Notes: generated by a model not told the origin, from the sequence alone. Numbered from the stretch's first letter, positions 29,622 to 39,908 are shown. The stretch: DNA of 64,000 nucleotides from Lactobacillus iners DSM 13335 (GCF_000160875.1 NZ_GG700804.1:1-64000), one strand, 5' to 3'. Translations and numbers: made by a program.

Positions 29622-30257
29622 ATGGAAACACAAAAAAAGCCAATTATAATCGGTATTGCCGGAGGATCAGGTAGTGGCAAAACTACCATTGCAATGGAAA
29701 TATATAATCGATTCAAAAGAAAACATAATGATCGCATTTTAAAAATAACTCAAGATTCTTATTATAAATGCAATGATAACTTATCAATGACTGAAAGAAG
29801 CAAGATTAATTATGATCATCCTGATGCTTTTGATATGAAACTTTTAGCACATCAACTTAATTCATTAATTAATCATCATGCTATAGAGATGCCGATATAT
29901 GACTTTACGCAACATACAAGAAGCAAAGAAACTACTCACGTAGAACCTGCTGATATTATCCTGCTAGAAGGAATTTTAACTCTATTTGATAAACAGCTTC
30001 GCAATTTAATGGACATTAAAATATATGTTGACACGGATGATGATATTCGCTTTATCCGGCGATTAAAAAGGGATACACAAGAGCGTGGTCGTTCTGTCGA
30101 CTCAGTCATCAGTCAATATTTAGCTACCGTTAAGCCAATGTACCACCAATTTATTGAGCCAACCAAGCGTTATGCTGATATTATCATACCTGAAGGTGGG
30201 GAAAACAACGTTGCCATTGATATGTTAACAACAAAAATCAATGCAGTGTTATCATAA
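29622..30257 (+). CDS. udk: Uridine/cytidine kinase
   Basis: 211 aa, phosphorylates uridine and cytidine with ATP or GTP in pyrimidine salvage. P-loop [12 protein letters not shown] at residues about 12-23, substrate region YYKCNDN and YDHPDAFD, and the lid [20 protein letters not shown] lies 8 nt before the ATG. One of only four plus-strand genes. It shares a bidirectional terminator with thiN and sits divergent from the amino acid transporter. Confidence 0.93.
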   Translation: METQKKPIIIGIAGGSGSGKTTIAMEIYNRFKRKHNDRILKITQDSYYKCNDNLSMTERSKINYDHPDAFDMKLLAHQLNSLINHHAIEMPIYDFTQHTRSKETTHVEPADIILLEGILTLFDKQLRNLMDIKIYVDTDDDIRFIRRLKRDTQERGRSVDSVISQYLATVKPMYHQFIEPTKRYADIIIPEGGENNVAIDMLTTKINAVLS

Positions 30258-30260
30258 TAA

Positions 30261-30295
30261 AAAAGCCAAGAATGTTTTAAATTCTTGGCTTTTTT
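30261..30295. terminator. Bidirectional terminator overlapping the end of thiN
   Basis: A perfect 13-bp stem AAAAGCCAAGAAT and its complement (30261-30273 with 30281-30293), with a 7-nt loop and T-tracts on both strands. The last six codons and the stop of thiN lie inside the hairpin, so the thiN transcript terminates at its own stop codon. Confidence 0.9.
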
Positions 30296-30978
30296 GCTGT
30301 ATAAAATCTATTAATATCTTTGCTATATATAATTATGCCTTCGCCTGATTGTAAACTTACTACAATAGGTTGCAAGCCTACAAACTCATTGGAAGAAAAG
30401 ACGAATGGATTTGCTGAAGAATAATTTTTCAACTCATATTTAGCACCACTAATATTCAAATCATCAACAGCTGTCAAATTACCAACTGCAAAATAATTAT
30501 AGCCCGCGACTGCTTGAAATTTTTTGACACCTGGCAAAATATACATAATAATATTTTGACAATCAATGTAACGGATTTTTTCACAATACTTTTTTAATTC
30601 AGATTTGCTAAAAGTAAAAATATTCAATAAAAAGTGATCTAATCTTCCACCAGTAGCTCCATAAATATCAAGTTGATCCACATTATATTCTTCAAAAGCA
30701 ACTTTGAATAATTGTTCTGAATCCGTATAATCTTTTTCTGGATGTGAATATCTAAAATCGATCTCATATTCTTCTAGCTGTGCTAATTCACCCTTTTTTA
30801 AGGAATCAAAATCACCTATAGCAACTTCAGGAACAATTCCCATATCTAATAAAAATTGACTACCACGATCGCTGGCAAAAATTAAGTCATTATTTTTTTT
30901 AGCTACTAATATGCGATCTTTTAAATCCTTGGGCCACAGCTGAACTGGACCTCCCAAAAGTGCCACAGCTTTTTTCAT
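30277..30978 (-). CDS. thiN: Thiamine pyrophosphokinase
   Basis: 233 aa from ATG 30978, which overlaps the rpe stop as ATGA. A GTG four codons upstream is possible but has no ribosome-binding site. It converts thiamine to thiamine diphosphate, the cofactor of the phosphoketolase encoded in this window. Conserved motifs are the ALLGGPVQLWP start, FASDRGSQFLLDMGIVPEVA, IGDFDSL and DYTDSEQLF. A C-terminal beta-domain binds thiamine. Last gene of the priA-thiN series. Confidence 0.93.
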   Translation of the reverse strand: MKKAVALLGGPVQLWPKDLKDRILVAKKNNDLIFASDRGSQFLLDMGIVPEVAIGDFDSLKKGELAQLEEYEIDFRYSHPEKDYTDSEQLFKVAFEEYNVDQLDIYGATGGRLDHFLLNIFTFSKSELKKYCEKIRYIDCQNIIMYILPGVKKFQAVAGYNYFAVGNLTAVDDLNISGAKYELKNYSSANPFVFSSNEFVGLQPIVVSLQSGEGIIIYSKDINRFYTAKKPRI

Positions 30979-31625
30979 TTCATCACACACTTTAATTTAT
31001 CTATCTGATCTTTAATCATGCCATGCTTAAAGATATATGAGCCAGCTACTACAATATCCGCTCCAGCTACCTTAACTTTGTTAGCAGTCACATCATTAAT
31101 ACCACCATCAATTTCTAGCGGTATCACATACCCGTGATTTGCCATCATCTTTTTAAGAAACACTATCTTATCTATAACTTCATTACGAAATTTTTGTCCT
31201 CCAAAACCAGGTTGGACAGACATTAACAAGACTTGATCAATTTTATCTAAAAAAGGAACTATTTTTTCAACAGGCGTATCTGGATTAATAGCCAATGCTA
31301 CTTTTATACCTTTATTTCGAACATATTCTATCCATTTGTCAATTTGATCTGTAGCTTCTAGATGAAATTCTAAGACTGCACATGATAAATTGGCAAACAA
31401 GGGTAACATCACTGGCAAGTTATTACTCATTAGATGAATCTCAATTTCCATATCAGGAAAATCTCGAGTAATACATTTAATCAGTTCTGGGCCATATGAA
31501 AGATTCGGAACAAAATGTCCATCCATAATATCAATATGTAGTCTTTTTATTCCCGCTAATTTAACTTCCAAAATCTGTTCTTTTAAACTTAAATTATCTG
31601 CATTTAAAATTGATGGTGCTATCAT
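30975..31625 (-). CDS. rpe: Ribulose-phosphate 3-epimerase
   Basis: 216 aa from ATG 31625 (MIAPSILNADNLSL, the usual family start). A longer frame inside rsgA is unsupported. A TIM barrel interconverting ribulose-5-P and xylulose-5-P. Metal and catalytic motifs are HIDIMDGHFVPNLSYG, VQPGFGGQKF and EIDGGIN. It starts 7 bp after the rsgA stop. Functionally it bridges RpiA and phosphoketolase although encoded in a different operon. Confidence 0.95.
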   Translation of the reverse strand: MIAPSILNADNLSLKEQILEVKLAGIKRLHIDIMDGHFVPNLSYGPELIKCITRDFPDMEIEIHLMSNNLPVMLPLFANLSCAVLEFHLEATDQIDKWIEYVRNKGIKVALAINPDTPVEKIVPFLDKIDQVLLMSVQPGFGGQKFRNEVIDKIVFLKKMMANHGYVIPLEIDGGINDVTANKVKVAGADIVVAGSYIFKHGMIKDQIDKLKCVMK

Positions 31626-31632
31626 TTTTTGA

Positions 31633-32526
31633 CTACTTTCTATATTCAGGAATTCTTCCCAAAGCAATTTCTTCCCTAATTTTTATATATGAATTATATC
31701 TACTATCTAAAATATCATGATTATTCAATGCTACTTTAACAGCACATTTAGGTTCATTGATATGTTGACATTGCCTAAATTTACATTCTTTGCTAAAATG
31801 TTTAATTTCATAAAAGAGATCTTTTAATTCATCTAGCTTTATATTGGACAAGTCAATTGAGGAAAAACCTGGCGTATCAGCAATATAACCTTTACCATAT
31901 TCAAATAATGATATCTGTCTAGTCGTATGTTTTCCTCTATTGAGAGCAAAAGATATCTCGGCAGTTTTCTGACTGATATCTTTTTTTAATCTATTTAATA
32001 AAGTAGATTTTCCTACACCAGACTGACCTGCTAAAACCCATATCTCATCGGAATCTATATTATTTTGTAAATACTGCTCTAGATCTTGATAATCGACAAA
32101 ATATTGATACCCTATTTTTTGATACTCATTCAATTTACTTTTTATCTTCAACAACTCATCAGATGATATCAAATCTGTTTTTGATAAGAAAATTACTACT
32201 TTAACTTTCTTCCATGCAAAAAAAACTAAATATCTATCCAACAAATCAACTGAAAAGTCTGGTTGTGTAGCAGACATTACCAACAAAACATACTCAGCAT
32301 TTGCCAAAGCAGGACGTTGCAATTCACAAGTGCGATCAGCTACAGCAACTAAATAATTTATCCCTTTATCATCTGGTTGCACGACCACTCTATCACCAAC
32401 TAATGGCTTTTGCTTTAAATTACGAAATATGCCACGAGCTCTTGATCTAATAATCCCTTTATCAGTTTTAATATCATAATAACCAGAAATAACACTTACA
32501 ACAATGCCTGCAATTTTTTCTAGCAT
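31633..32526 (-). CDS. rsgA: Small ribosomal subunit biogenesis GTPase RsgA
   Basis: 297 aa. An N-terminal OB-fold (residues about 1-65), then a circularly permuted GTPase with SKTD, the P-loop GQSGVGKSTLLNRL near residue 170 and DTPGFSS. The C-terminal zinc finger has the ligands in CKFRQCQHINEPKC. It assists late 30S maturation. Its ATG overlaps the prkC stop by one base (TAATG). The stp-prkC-rsgA order is conserved in Firmicutes. Confidence 0.95.
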   Translation of the reverse strand: MLEKIAGIVVSVISGYYDIKTDKGIIRSRARGIFRNLKQKPLVGDRVVVQPDDKGINYLVAVADRTCELQRPALANAEYVLLVMSATQPDFSVDLLDRYLVFFAWKKVKVVIFLSKTDLISSDELLKIKSKLNEYQKIGYQYFVDYQDLEQYLQNNIDSDEIWVLAGQSGVGKSTLLNRLKKDISQKTAEISFALNRGKHTTRQISLFEYGKGYIADTPGFSSIDLSNIKLDELKDLFYEIKHFSKECKFRQCQHINEPKCAVKVALNNHDILDSRYNSYIKIREEIALGRIPEYRK

Positions 32527-34445
32527 TATTTTCTTATATCCTCATCTACTATTATTTTACCGTCTTGAACAATTCTAACTCTAGCTTCATCAGATGAACT
32601 AAAATCTAAAGGCACTGATATAGTTTTATCTGTAGTAATATACGTATCTACATAAGTATTACTGAATTTATGACTATCATCTGAAATAAATACTTGAATA
32701 TGATTACCATTTCCGCGATCACTACTGCTATCATATCTGATATCGTACTTCTTAATAAGAATATTACCATTGTCTCTAGAAACAACCACCGTTACGCAAT
32801 CTCCTCGACTAAGTTTAGTACCAGCTTCAGGATCTTGTCTGATTACAGTACCTTGCGGAGCACTAGAATCTTCTTCAATGACTTTTAATATCAACCCTTT
32901 ATCTTTGATATAATCCTTCAAGCTCTTTAATGAATAACCTTTCAAATCACGTAATTTTATCTTTTTATGTGTCTTGCCACCTTTGGAAACAGTTAATACA
33001 ATTTTAGTCTTATCTGCTACCACTTTTTTACCTGGGAAAAGGTTCTGCTCTACCACAACACCTTTTTCAACCGTCGAAGAATGAATCTCCTTTTTTATTA
33101 CCTTAAAGCCTAAATCTTGAAGCTCTTCCTGTGCGTCTTCAAAATACTCATAAATAACATTTGGAACTGCAGTTAATCCATCACCTTTAGAAATTATCAA
33201 ATTAACTTTTTGATATTTTTTGATTGAGGTTCCACTCTTAGGTGTTACATTAATCACATGATTATTTTTTATTTTGCTAGAAAATTTATGATAAATTTTA
33301 CCTACACGCAAACCACGACTAATCAAAACTCTCTTGGCTTGCATTTCATCCAAATTATTTAATTCTGGTACTTTAACATAATCTTTTCTACCTAATGCAA
33401 AAATGAAAATTAAAATTATCATCATAAATGCAAAAGCAGTAGTGATCCACCACCACTTATGCTTTTTAAAATTAGATAACCATGCAGAACTTTTATTACT
33501 ATCTTTTAAATTTTGCTTGATCTCGGCTGTGTTTTTAACCGATCCATCAACTACAGGTAAAACGATAGTTGCATCTTTATTAGGATTATGCTCAGCTACA
33601 AATGGTGGTTCAAAACGCCTAGAAGGTTCCAAACTAGTATCTAAATCTTTTTTCATTTCAACGACAGATCTGTATCGGTCACGTGCATCTTTGGCAGTAG
33701 CTCGCATCACTACATTCTCTAATGGTTGCGGTATTTCAATATTTTGCTGACGCATCGACGGGGTCGGTTCTTGAAAGTGTTTTAAAGCAACTGCAACCGC
33801 ATTTTCACCACCAAATGGTACCTGTCCCATAATTAACTCATACAAAATAATACCTAATGAGTAAATATCTGATTGCTTGGTAGTAATGCTACCTCTTGCT
33901 TGCTCAGGCGACATATAATGTACAGATCCTATAGCAGTGTTGGTTTGCGTCATAGTACTTTTATTTAAAGCAACAGCAATACCAAAATCTACAATCTTTA
34001 TGTTACCCATTTTATCCATCAAGATATTTTGTGGTTTCAAATCTCTATGAATAACACCATGTTGGTGTGCACATATTATAGCAGATAAAACTTGATCCAT
34101 AATACGAATAGCTTCATTCAAAGATAGTGGCTTATTTCGTTGAATATATTCTTCTAAATCGATTCCTTCGACATATTCCATAACCAAATAATGACGTTGA
34201 TCATCACTACCTACATCTAAAATAGAAACAATATTTGGATGACTTAACTCGCTAGTAGATTGTGCCTCTAGCTTAAATCTATGGATAGTTTGTGGATCTT
34301 TTTGTAAATCTAATCTTAATAATTTTACTGCAACTTTTTTACATAAAATTATATCTTCAGCAAGATAAACATTGGCCATTCCTCCTTCTCCTAAAAGACG
34401 GAGAATTTTATAACGACCACCTAATAAGTAGCCCTTCTCAACCAA
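32526..34445 (-). CDS. prkC: Membrane serine/threonine kinase with PASTA domains (PrkC/StkP type)
   Basis: 639 aa from TTG 34445, which has an ideal AAAGGAGGG 8 nt upstream and follows the stp stop by two bases. A TTG nine codons upstream would sit inside stp without such a site. Domains: a cytosolic kinase (about 10-270) with GEGGMANVYLAED, HRDLKPQNIL, DFGIA and YMSPEQARG; one transmembrane helix at about 335-357 (WWWITTAFAFMMIILIFIF); three extracellular PASTA repeats (about 362-570) that sense peptidoglycan; and a short beta-rich tail ending DIRK. It controls division and wall synthesis. Its phosphatase partner is the gene before it. Confidence 0.95.
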   Translation of the reverse strand: MVEKGYLLGGRYKILRLLGEGGMANVYLAEDIILCKKVAVKLLRLDLQKDPQTIHRFKLEAQSTSELSHPNIVSILDVGSDDQRHYLVMEYVEGIDLEEYIQRNKPLSLNEAIRIMDQVLSAIICAHQHGVIHRDLKPQNILMDKMGNIKIVDFGIAVALNKSTMTQTNTAIGSVHYMSPEQARGSITTKQSDIYSLGIILYELIMGQVPFGGENAVAVALKHFQEPTPSMRQQNIEIPQPLENVVMRATAKDARDRYRSVVEMKKDLDTSLEPSRRFEPPFVAEHNPNKDATIVLPVVDGSVKNTAEIKQNLKDSNKSSAWLSNFKKHKWWWITTAFAFMMIILIFIFALGRKDYVKVPELNNLDEMQAKRVLISRGLRVGKIYHKFSSKIKNNHVINVTPKSGTSIKKYQKVNLIISKGDGLTAVPNVIYEYFEDAQEELQDLGFKVIKKEIHSSTVEKGVVVEQNLFPGKKVVADKTKIVLTVSKGGKTHKKIKLRDLKGYSLKSLKDYIKDKGLILKVIEEDSSAPQGTVIRQDPEAGTKLSRGDCVTVVVSRDNGNILIKKYDIRYDSSSDRGNGNHIQVFISDDSHKFSNTYVDTYITTDKTISVPLDFSSSDEARVRIVQDGKIIVDEDIRK

Positions 34446-34447
34446 TT

Positions 34448-35197
34448 TTATTGACCCTCCTTTTCTGAACAATCCAACAAACAGACTGTTATATTATCTC
34501 CACCACCCAATCTATTTGCCTCATCAATTAATTTTTTGCATTTTTCTTTTAAACTATGACCATCAGGAACTAAAATTGTTTGAATTTGCTCATCTGTCAA
34601 TGAATTAGTTAATCCGTCAGTACATAGTAAAAAAATATCCGATGTATGTACTTCTAAAATAGAAAATTCTGGATCTACTGTACTAGAGACACCTAATGTT
34701 TGAGTAATTATATTTTTTTGAGGGTGATTTTTAGCTTCTTGTTCTGTAATTTGACCCATTTTTAATAATTCATTAACCAAAGAATGATCCTCAGTTAATT
34801 GCGTAAGTTGCCTATCTCGATATAAATAGGCTCTAGAATCACCTAAATGTGCAATTAAAGCTTGATCAGCAAAAATAATGGCTAAAACTATTGTCGTACC
34901 CATCCCATTTAGATCTGCAAATTTTGTGGCTGTACGCAAAATATTGTCATTCTCTGCTTTTAATTGCACAGATAACCAACTTTGTGCAACTTGTGCCTCA
35001 CAAAAATCTGTCATCATAAAATTGTGGCCTAAATGGTTAACAGCCATATTGGAAGCAACATCTCCACCTTGATGTCCACCAATGCCATCACACACAACTC
35101 CCATAATAATTCCATTGCGATTTTTAAATGTTTTTACAAAATCTTGATTTGTCTTGCGAACTTTACCAACACTTGTAAAATAAGTTGCTTCTACCAA
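34448..35197 (-). CDS. stp: PP2C-family serine/threonine phosphatase
   Basis: 249 aa. Metal-binding motifs of bacterial PP2C enzymes: VCDGIGGHQGGDVAS near residue 36, GMGTTIVLA, HLGDSRAYLY, LCTDGLTN and GGGDNITV. It dephosphorylates PrkC and its targets. It begins 5 bp after rsmB and is immediately upstream of prkC. Confidence 0.95.
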   Translation of the reverse strand: MVEATYFTSVGKVRKTNQDFVKTFKNRNGIIMGVVCDGIGGHQGGDVASNMAVNHLGHNFMMTDFCEAQVAQSWLSVQLKAENDNILRTATKFADLNGMGTTIVLAIIFADQALIAHLGDSRAYLYRDRQLTQLTEDHSLVNELLKMGQITEQEAKNHPQKNIITQTLGVSSTVDPEFSILEVHTSDIFLLCTDGLTNSLTDEQIQTILVPDGHSLKEKCKKLIDEANRLGGGDNITVCLLDCSEKEGQ

Positions 35198-35202
35198 AAT
35201 AA

Positions 35203-36516
35203 TTAACCTCTTTTAACGAATTTGGCAATAAAAAAGCCATCACTATTATAATCATCCGGAAAAATTTTGATCATTTTACACTTAGATAAATTACCAACTT
35301 CAAATGGAGCCAAGGAAAAATCAGGATGATTAGTCAAAAAACGCTTCACTACATCTTCATTTTCTTCTATTGAAATCGTACAAGTTGAATATACGAGCTC
35401 ACCATTTTCAGCTAATAACCCAGCTACATGATCTAAAATATTATACTGGATTTCGCTTAGATGCTTTAAATCTTCCATCTGTTTTTCATATCTTACTTCA
35501 GGTTTTCTTCTTATTAGTCCTAATCCTGAACAAGGTGCATCTACAAGTATTTTATCAAATTGTTGGCCGAAAAAATACTCATTAACTTTTCTAGCATCAA
35601 GTGCTTTCATGATCAATTTTTGATCTTGGTGTAATCTAGTCAATGTTTGTTTAACTAAATTTAATTTTTTTTGATGAATATCTAGTGCAAAAACTTTACC
35701 TGTTGTTAAATACTCAGCTATCTGTGCAGTTTTACCACCTGGAGCACTACAAGCATCTAGCACCTTTTCATCACCTTTAAAATTAAAAGCATCGACTACT
35801 AATGAAGCTGCACTATCTTGAATCGTAATCAATCCATCCTTAAATAATTGACTATTTGTAATAGATCCATGGTCCAAATTAACATTATGATTAGTTAAAT
35901 TAGATATACTTATTTTATATTCTGTAGCTAATTTGTGCAAAATTTCATCTTTTTTACTCATATCAGCAATTCTAATGCTATTAACGCTTGGCATATTACC
36001 TGCTTGTAAAATGCTTATAGTCTTAGTTTTTCCAAAATGATCCAGGCAATATTTAACCAACCATTGAGGATATGAATATTTAATACTCATATATTTAACT
36101 GCATCTTTTTCTTCTGGTAAAATTTCACCTCTTCTAACTAATGAACGCAAAATACCATTAACTAATCGATAAGATTGCGAACCCTTAGGGCTATATGACT
36201 TAGCTAATTTATTTGCTTCATCAACAATTGATGCAGTAGGTATTTTATCTAGAAAAAAATATTGGTATGCAGACATCAATAGCAAAGGCCACAAATAATC
36301 TTCTTTTAATTTAGTCTGCACTAGTGACTTTAATTGATATTCTAAATAAAGTTTATATTGAACAGTTCCATAAACAATTTGTGTAGTTAAGGCTTTATCG
36401 ATAGGACTTAATTGGCTTTTTTCCAAAGCATTATTTAATGCAATATTGGAATATGATTTTTGTTTAAAAATTTTCAATAACGTATCTAAAGCGACACTAC
36501 GTGCATTAATCTTCAA
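35203..36516 (-). CDS. rsmB: 16S rRNA (cytosine-967-C5)-methyltransferase RsmB
   Basis: 437 aa. An N-terminal NusB-like RNA-binding domain (residues about 1-140) is followed by a SAM-dependent methyltransferase. DACSAPGGKTAQIAEYL binds SAM, VDAPCSGLGLIRRKPE contains one catalytic-pair cysteine and STCTISIEENE the other. Start is TTG 36516 with GGAG 9 nt upstream inside the end of fmt (11-bp overlap). Confidence 0.94.
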   Translation of the reverse strand: MKINARSVALDTLLKIFKQKSYSNIALNNALEKSQLSPIDKALTTQIVYGTVQYKLYLEYQLKSLVQTKLKEDYLWPLLLMSAYQYFFLDKIPTASIVDEANKLAKSYSPKGSQSYRLVNGILRSLVRRGEILPEEKDAVKYMSIKYSYPQWLVKYCLDHFGKTKTISILQAGNMPSVNSIRIADMSKKDEILHKLATEYKISISNLTNHNVNLDHGSITNSQLFKDGLITIQDSAASLVVDAFNFKGDEKVLDACSAPGGKTAQIAEYLTTGKVFALDIHQKKLNLVKQTLTRLHQDQKLIMKALDARKVNEYFFGQQFDKILVDAPCSGLGLIRRKPEVRYEKQMEDLKHLSEIQYNILDHVAGLLAENGELVYSTCTISIEENEDVVKRFLTNHPDFSLAPFEVGNLSKCKMIKIFPDDYNSDGFFIAKFVKRG

Positions 36517-37450
36517 CTATTTTTTCTCCAACTTTAAATTGATTACCTTGTCCATTGATAAAATCTTTAATTGCAATAGGCTTTTTGCCCGTTGGTTGAA
36601 TATTTAATATCTTCAAAATAGTACCATTACTAAAACTAATTGCGAATTCTTTATTTTTAGAAACTAAATAACCACTTTCTAAACTACACTTTTCAGCACT
36701 AACTTCACTTTGCCAGATTTTATAGCGTTTATTATGCATCAAAATATATGCACCAGGTTGTGGATTCAATGCACGCACTAAATTATGAGCTTGGGTAGCA
36801 GTCATACTAGTCTTTATTTGTTCTTGGTCTTTTGAAATATTAGGCGAGAAAACGACTTTATCCTCATCTTGACAAGTAGGTACTATTTGATTAGCTATAA
36901 TCTTTGGAATTACTTCAAGTAACAAATCCCGTCCAATGATACTTAATTTTTCAAATAAACTGCCAGAAGTATCGTCATCAGAAATATCAATTGCCCTACT
37001 ACCATACATCTCACCTGCGTCCATTTTTTTAACCATTTCAATAATAGTTACACCAGTTTGTTTATCACCATTAATTAATGAATATTGAATAGGTGCACCA
37101 CCACGATATTTAGGCAGCAATGAGCCATGAACATTGATAGCCTTAATTTTAGCAGTTTGCAAAAATTTAGTTGGTAAGAACTGTCCATATGCCGCAGTAA
37201 CAATAAAATCAGGTCTAATACTTAATAATTCATTCATTTCTTCTGATTTTGATAAATGTAGCGGTTGATATATTTTCAAATTATTAGCTAAGGCAACTTT
37301 TTTAACTTCCGATTGATGTAATTCTTGCTTTCTTCCAAACTTTTTATCGGGTTGCGTAACTACTGCCTCGATTTTATATCCCTGATCAATTAATCCTTGA
37401 AGTACAACTGCACCAAATTTTGGAGTTCCTAAAAAAATAACTGATGTCAT
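36506..37450 (-). CDS. fmt: Methionyl-tRNA formyltransferase
   Basis: 314 aa. Formylates initiator Met-tRNA using 10-formyl-tetrahydrofolate. The N-terminal formyl-transferase domain holds the catalytic HGSLLPKYRGGAPIQ (Asn/His/Asp region) and KMDAGEMY. A C-terminal OB-like domain has NPQPGAYI. It lies 22 bp after priA and overlaps rsmB, the conserved priA-fmt-rsmB order. Confidence 0.95.
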   Translation of the reverse strand: MTSVIFLGTPKFGAVVLQGLIDQGYKIEAVVTQPDKKFGRKQELHQSEVKKVALANNLKIYQPLHLSKSEEMNELLSIRPDFIVTAAYGQFLPTKFLQTAKIKAINVHGSLLPKYRGGAPIQYSLINGDKQTGVTIIEMVKKMDAGEMYGSRAIDISDDDTSGSLFEKLSIIGRDLLLEVIPKIIANQIVPTCQDEDKVVFSPNISKDQEQIKTSMTATQAHNLVRALNPQPGAYILMHNKRYKIWQSEVSAEKCSLESGYLVSKNKEFAISFSNGTILKILNIQPTGKKPIAIKDFINGQGNQFKVGEKIVED

Positions 37451-37472
37451 TAAAACACTTCTTTCTATAAAT

Positions 37473-39863
37473 CTACATAATATTTTCTGGTTCTTGATCT
37501 ATATAAACATTAATATCATTTTTGGCAATATCTTGAGCATAGTTTTGAATATAACTCAAAGTTTCAGCCAAATAAGGTTCTTTTTTATATTTTACCAGTA
37601 TTTGATAAAAATATTGATTATTTATTTTACCAATTGCACTAGGAGTTGGCCCCAAAACGATCGTTGCTTGACTTAATTTTTTAGTCAATAGTCTTTTGAC
37701 AAGAAAAGCCTGCTTAGCAGCCAGAGGTTCATTATGCGAGACAATCGAAACCAAAGTTGTAAAATAAAATGGTGGATAATTACCAATATATCGGTATCGC
37801 ATTTCACTTTGATAAAATTGCTCATAATCTTGTACACTAGCTAATTTAATCGCATAATGGTCTGGATTATAAGTTTGTATCAAAACCAATCCTTCTTTAT
37901 CTGCCCTACCAGCTCTACCAGCTACTTGCGTTAATAAATCAAATGTTTTTTCACTAGCATTATAATTAGAAACAGCCAAGCCAATATCAGCATTAACAAC
38001 ACAAACCAGTGTAACATTAGGAAAATCAAGCCCCTTAGCAATCATCTGTGTACCTAACAATATATCTGCTTGACCTTGTCCAAAGGCAGATAATATTTTT
38101 TGATAGCTACCTTTTTTTCGTGTCGTATCTATATCCATACGTAAAATACGAACGTTAGGAATCATATTAATAAGTTCTTCTTGAATCTTTTGAGTACCAC
38201 TACCCAAAAAAATAATATGCTTGCTATGACACTTAGGACACACATATGGTTTATTAATTTCATAGCCACAATAATGACATTTCATTTGATTAATGTCTTT
38301 ATGATAATTCAGCGAAATATCACAATTAGGACATTGTAAAACATAACCACACTCACGACATAACATAAAATTGGAAAATCCCCGTCGATTTAACAATAAG
38401 ATAACTTGTTCTTTCTTGGCTATGGTCTTTTTTATTACGTTCAACATATCAACAGAAATATCAAATTGCGTCCCTGCAAACATCGCTTTTTTTAAGTCGA
38501 TAATTTGCACTTTGGGTAGTTCCTTATTATTAGCTCGATTATTAAGTCGCAGTAATTGATAAACACCTTTTTGAGCACGAGCTCTACTATACAATGATGG
38601 AGTTGCACTCCCTAATACTAACGGACAATGATTGTATTCACTTCTTAAAATAGCTACATCACGTGCATGATACCTAGGAGTATTATCTTGTTTATAACTT
38701 GCTTCATGCTCTTCATCAATAATAATTAAACCAATGTTAGTTAACGGTGCAAAAATAGCACTTCTCGCTCCCACGACTACATGTGTTTCTTGGTTGCGAA
38801 TTCGACACCACTCATCATATTTTTCACCCTCAGATAGTGCACTATGTAATACAGCTACATCTTTTCCAAATCTGCTTTTAACTTGATTGACCATTTGCGG
38901 CGTTAGTGCTATTTCGGGAACTAGCATTAATGCACTCTTGTTATTTTTTAAACATTCAGCAATGGCGTGTAAATATACCTCCGTTTTTCCACTTCCAGTT
39001 ATACCCTCTAATAAAAAAGTTTTAGCATTTTTTCGAACAATTTGTTGATTAATTTGATCTAGAGCAGCTTGTTGCTCAGCATTTAATTGCACAACTTTTG
39101 ATGCATGAATCATATCAGCTGCAGTTGGATCACGATATACATCAACTTCTTGCTTTTGCAACCAATTATTATTAACTGCATTTCTTAAAACATCTGATTT
39201 AATACCCAAATTAGCCAACTCTTGTTGTCTCTTAGGATATGATTCATAATTTTCTATAATGTCATTCAATAATATTTTTTGCTTAAAAGCATTAGTTCTT
39301 AAATTAGCCAAAATTTCCAAATAGTCTTTTTTGGAATTACTGATTGAATATATTACATCCTTTTTATGACTAGCTTTGTTTTTGACAACATAATCTATTT
39401 TGGCAGCCTTAGTTGCTAATAATTTATTGATTAATAATATATCCGCATTAGATCTTACAGTGGCAGCATCGATCACTTTACCATTAAAAATTGGTAATGC
39501 TCTAGCTGAATCAGTCAAAGGCACAATATTTTTTTTATATCCTGCTTTTAACATGCTCGGTAACATAGCCTGCAAAATAGAAATTCTATACGTAAATAAT
39601 TTACGTGCTAAAACTTCAGAAAGTTTAACTAACTCTGGTATTAAAGGAATTTGATCATCTAAGACTAACGATAATTCTTTTAATTCACCTTGATAATTAG
39701 CTTCTGCATGAATATCAACAACAAATCCTTGCACTTTTCGCCTACCAAATGGTACGACAACGCGTGATCCTACTGCAACATTTTTTAATTCAGATGGAAT
39801 CTTATACTCAAACGTTTTATCAGTTTGTTTAGCTGCTACATCTACAATTACTTCTGCAAACAT
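37473..39863 (-). CDS. priA: Primosomal replication-restart helicase PriA
   Basis: 796 aa, 3'-5' helicase that reloads the replisome at stalled forks. An N-terminal DNA-binding domain (FAEVIVDVAAKQTDKTFEYK) is followed by Walker A EGITGSGKTEV near residue 290 and DEEH box IIDEEHEASYK. Zinc-binding cysteines occur in CRECGYVLQCPNC, CHYCGY and CPKC around residues 505-545. The C-terminal helicase lobe has GTQMIAKGLDFPNV. The gene is preceded by a terminator that may limit read-through from gmk-rpoZ. Confidence 0.96.
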   Translation of the reverse strand: MFAEVIVDVAAKQTDKTFEYKIPSELKNVAVGSRVVVPFGRRKVQGFVVDIHAEANYQGELKELSLVLDDQIPLIPELVKLSEVLARKLFTYRISILQAMLPSMLKAGYKKNIVPLTDSARALPIFNGKVIDAATVRSNADILLINKLLATKAAKIDYVVKNKASHKKDVIYSISNSKKDYLEILANLRTNAFKQKILLNDIIENYESYPKRQQELANLGIKSDVLRNAVNNNWLQKQEVDVYRDPTAADMIHASKVVQLNAEQQAALDQINQQIVRKNAKTFLLEGITGSGKTEVYLHAIAECLKNNKSALMLVPEIALTPQMVNQVKSRFGKDVAVLHSALSEGEKYDEWCRIRNQETHVVVGARSAIFAPLTNIGLIIIDEEHEASYKQDNTPRYHARDVAILRSEYNHCPLVLGSATPSLYSRARAQKGVYQLLRLNNRANNKELPKVQIIDLKKAMFAGTQFDISVDMLNVIKKTIAKKEQVILLLNRRGFSNFMLCRECGYVLQCPNCDISLNYHKDINQMKCHYCGYEINKPYVCPKCHSKHIIFLGSGTQKIQEELINMIPNVRILRMDIDTTRKKGSYQKILSAFGQGQADILLGTQMIAKGLDFPNVTLVCVVNADIGLAVSNYNASEKTFDLLTQVAGRAGRADKEGLVLIQTYNPDHYAIKLASVQDYEQFYQSEMRYRYIGNYPPFYFTTLVSIVSHNEPLAAKQAFLVKRLLTKKLSQATIVLGPTPSAIGKINNQYFYQILVKYKKEPYLAETLSYIQNYAQDIAKNDINVYIDQEPENIM

Positions 39864-39875
39864 TATTTCACCTAC

Positions 39876-39908
39876 AAAAAAGCCTTCATCGCTAGAAACA
39901 ATGAAGGC
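39876..39908 (-). terminator. Terminator between rpoZ and priA
   Basis: An 8-bp stem GCCTTCAT/ATGAAGGC (39882-39889 with 39901-39908), loop 11 nt, then six T on the minus strand, ending 13 bp before the priA ATG. May act as a partial attenuator. Confidence 0.75.
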
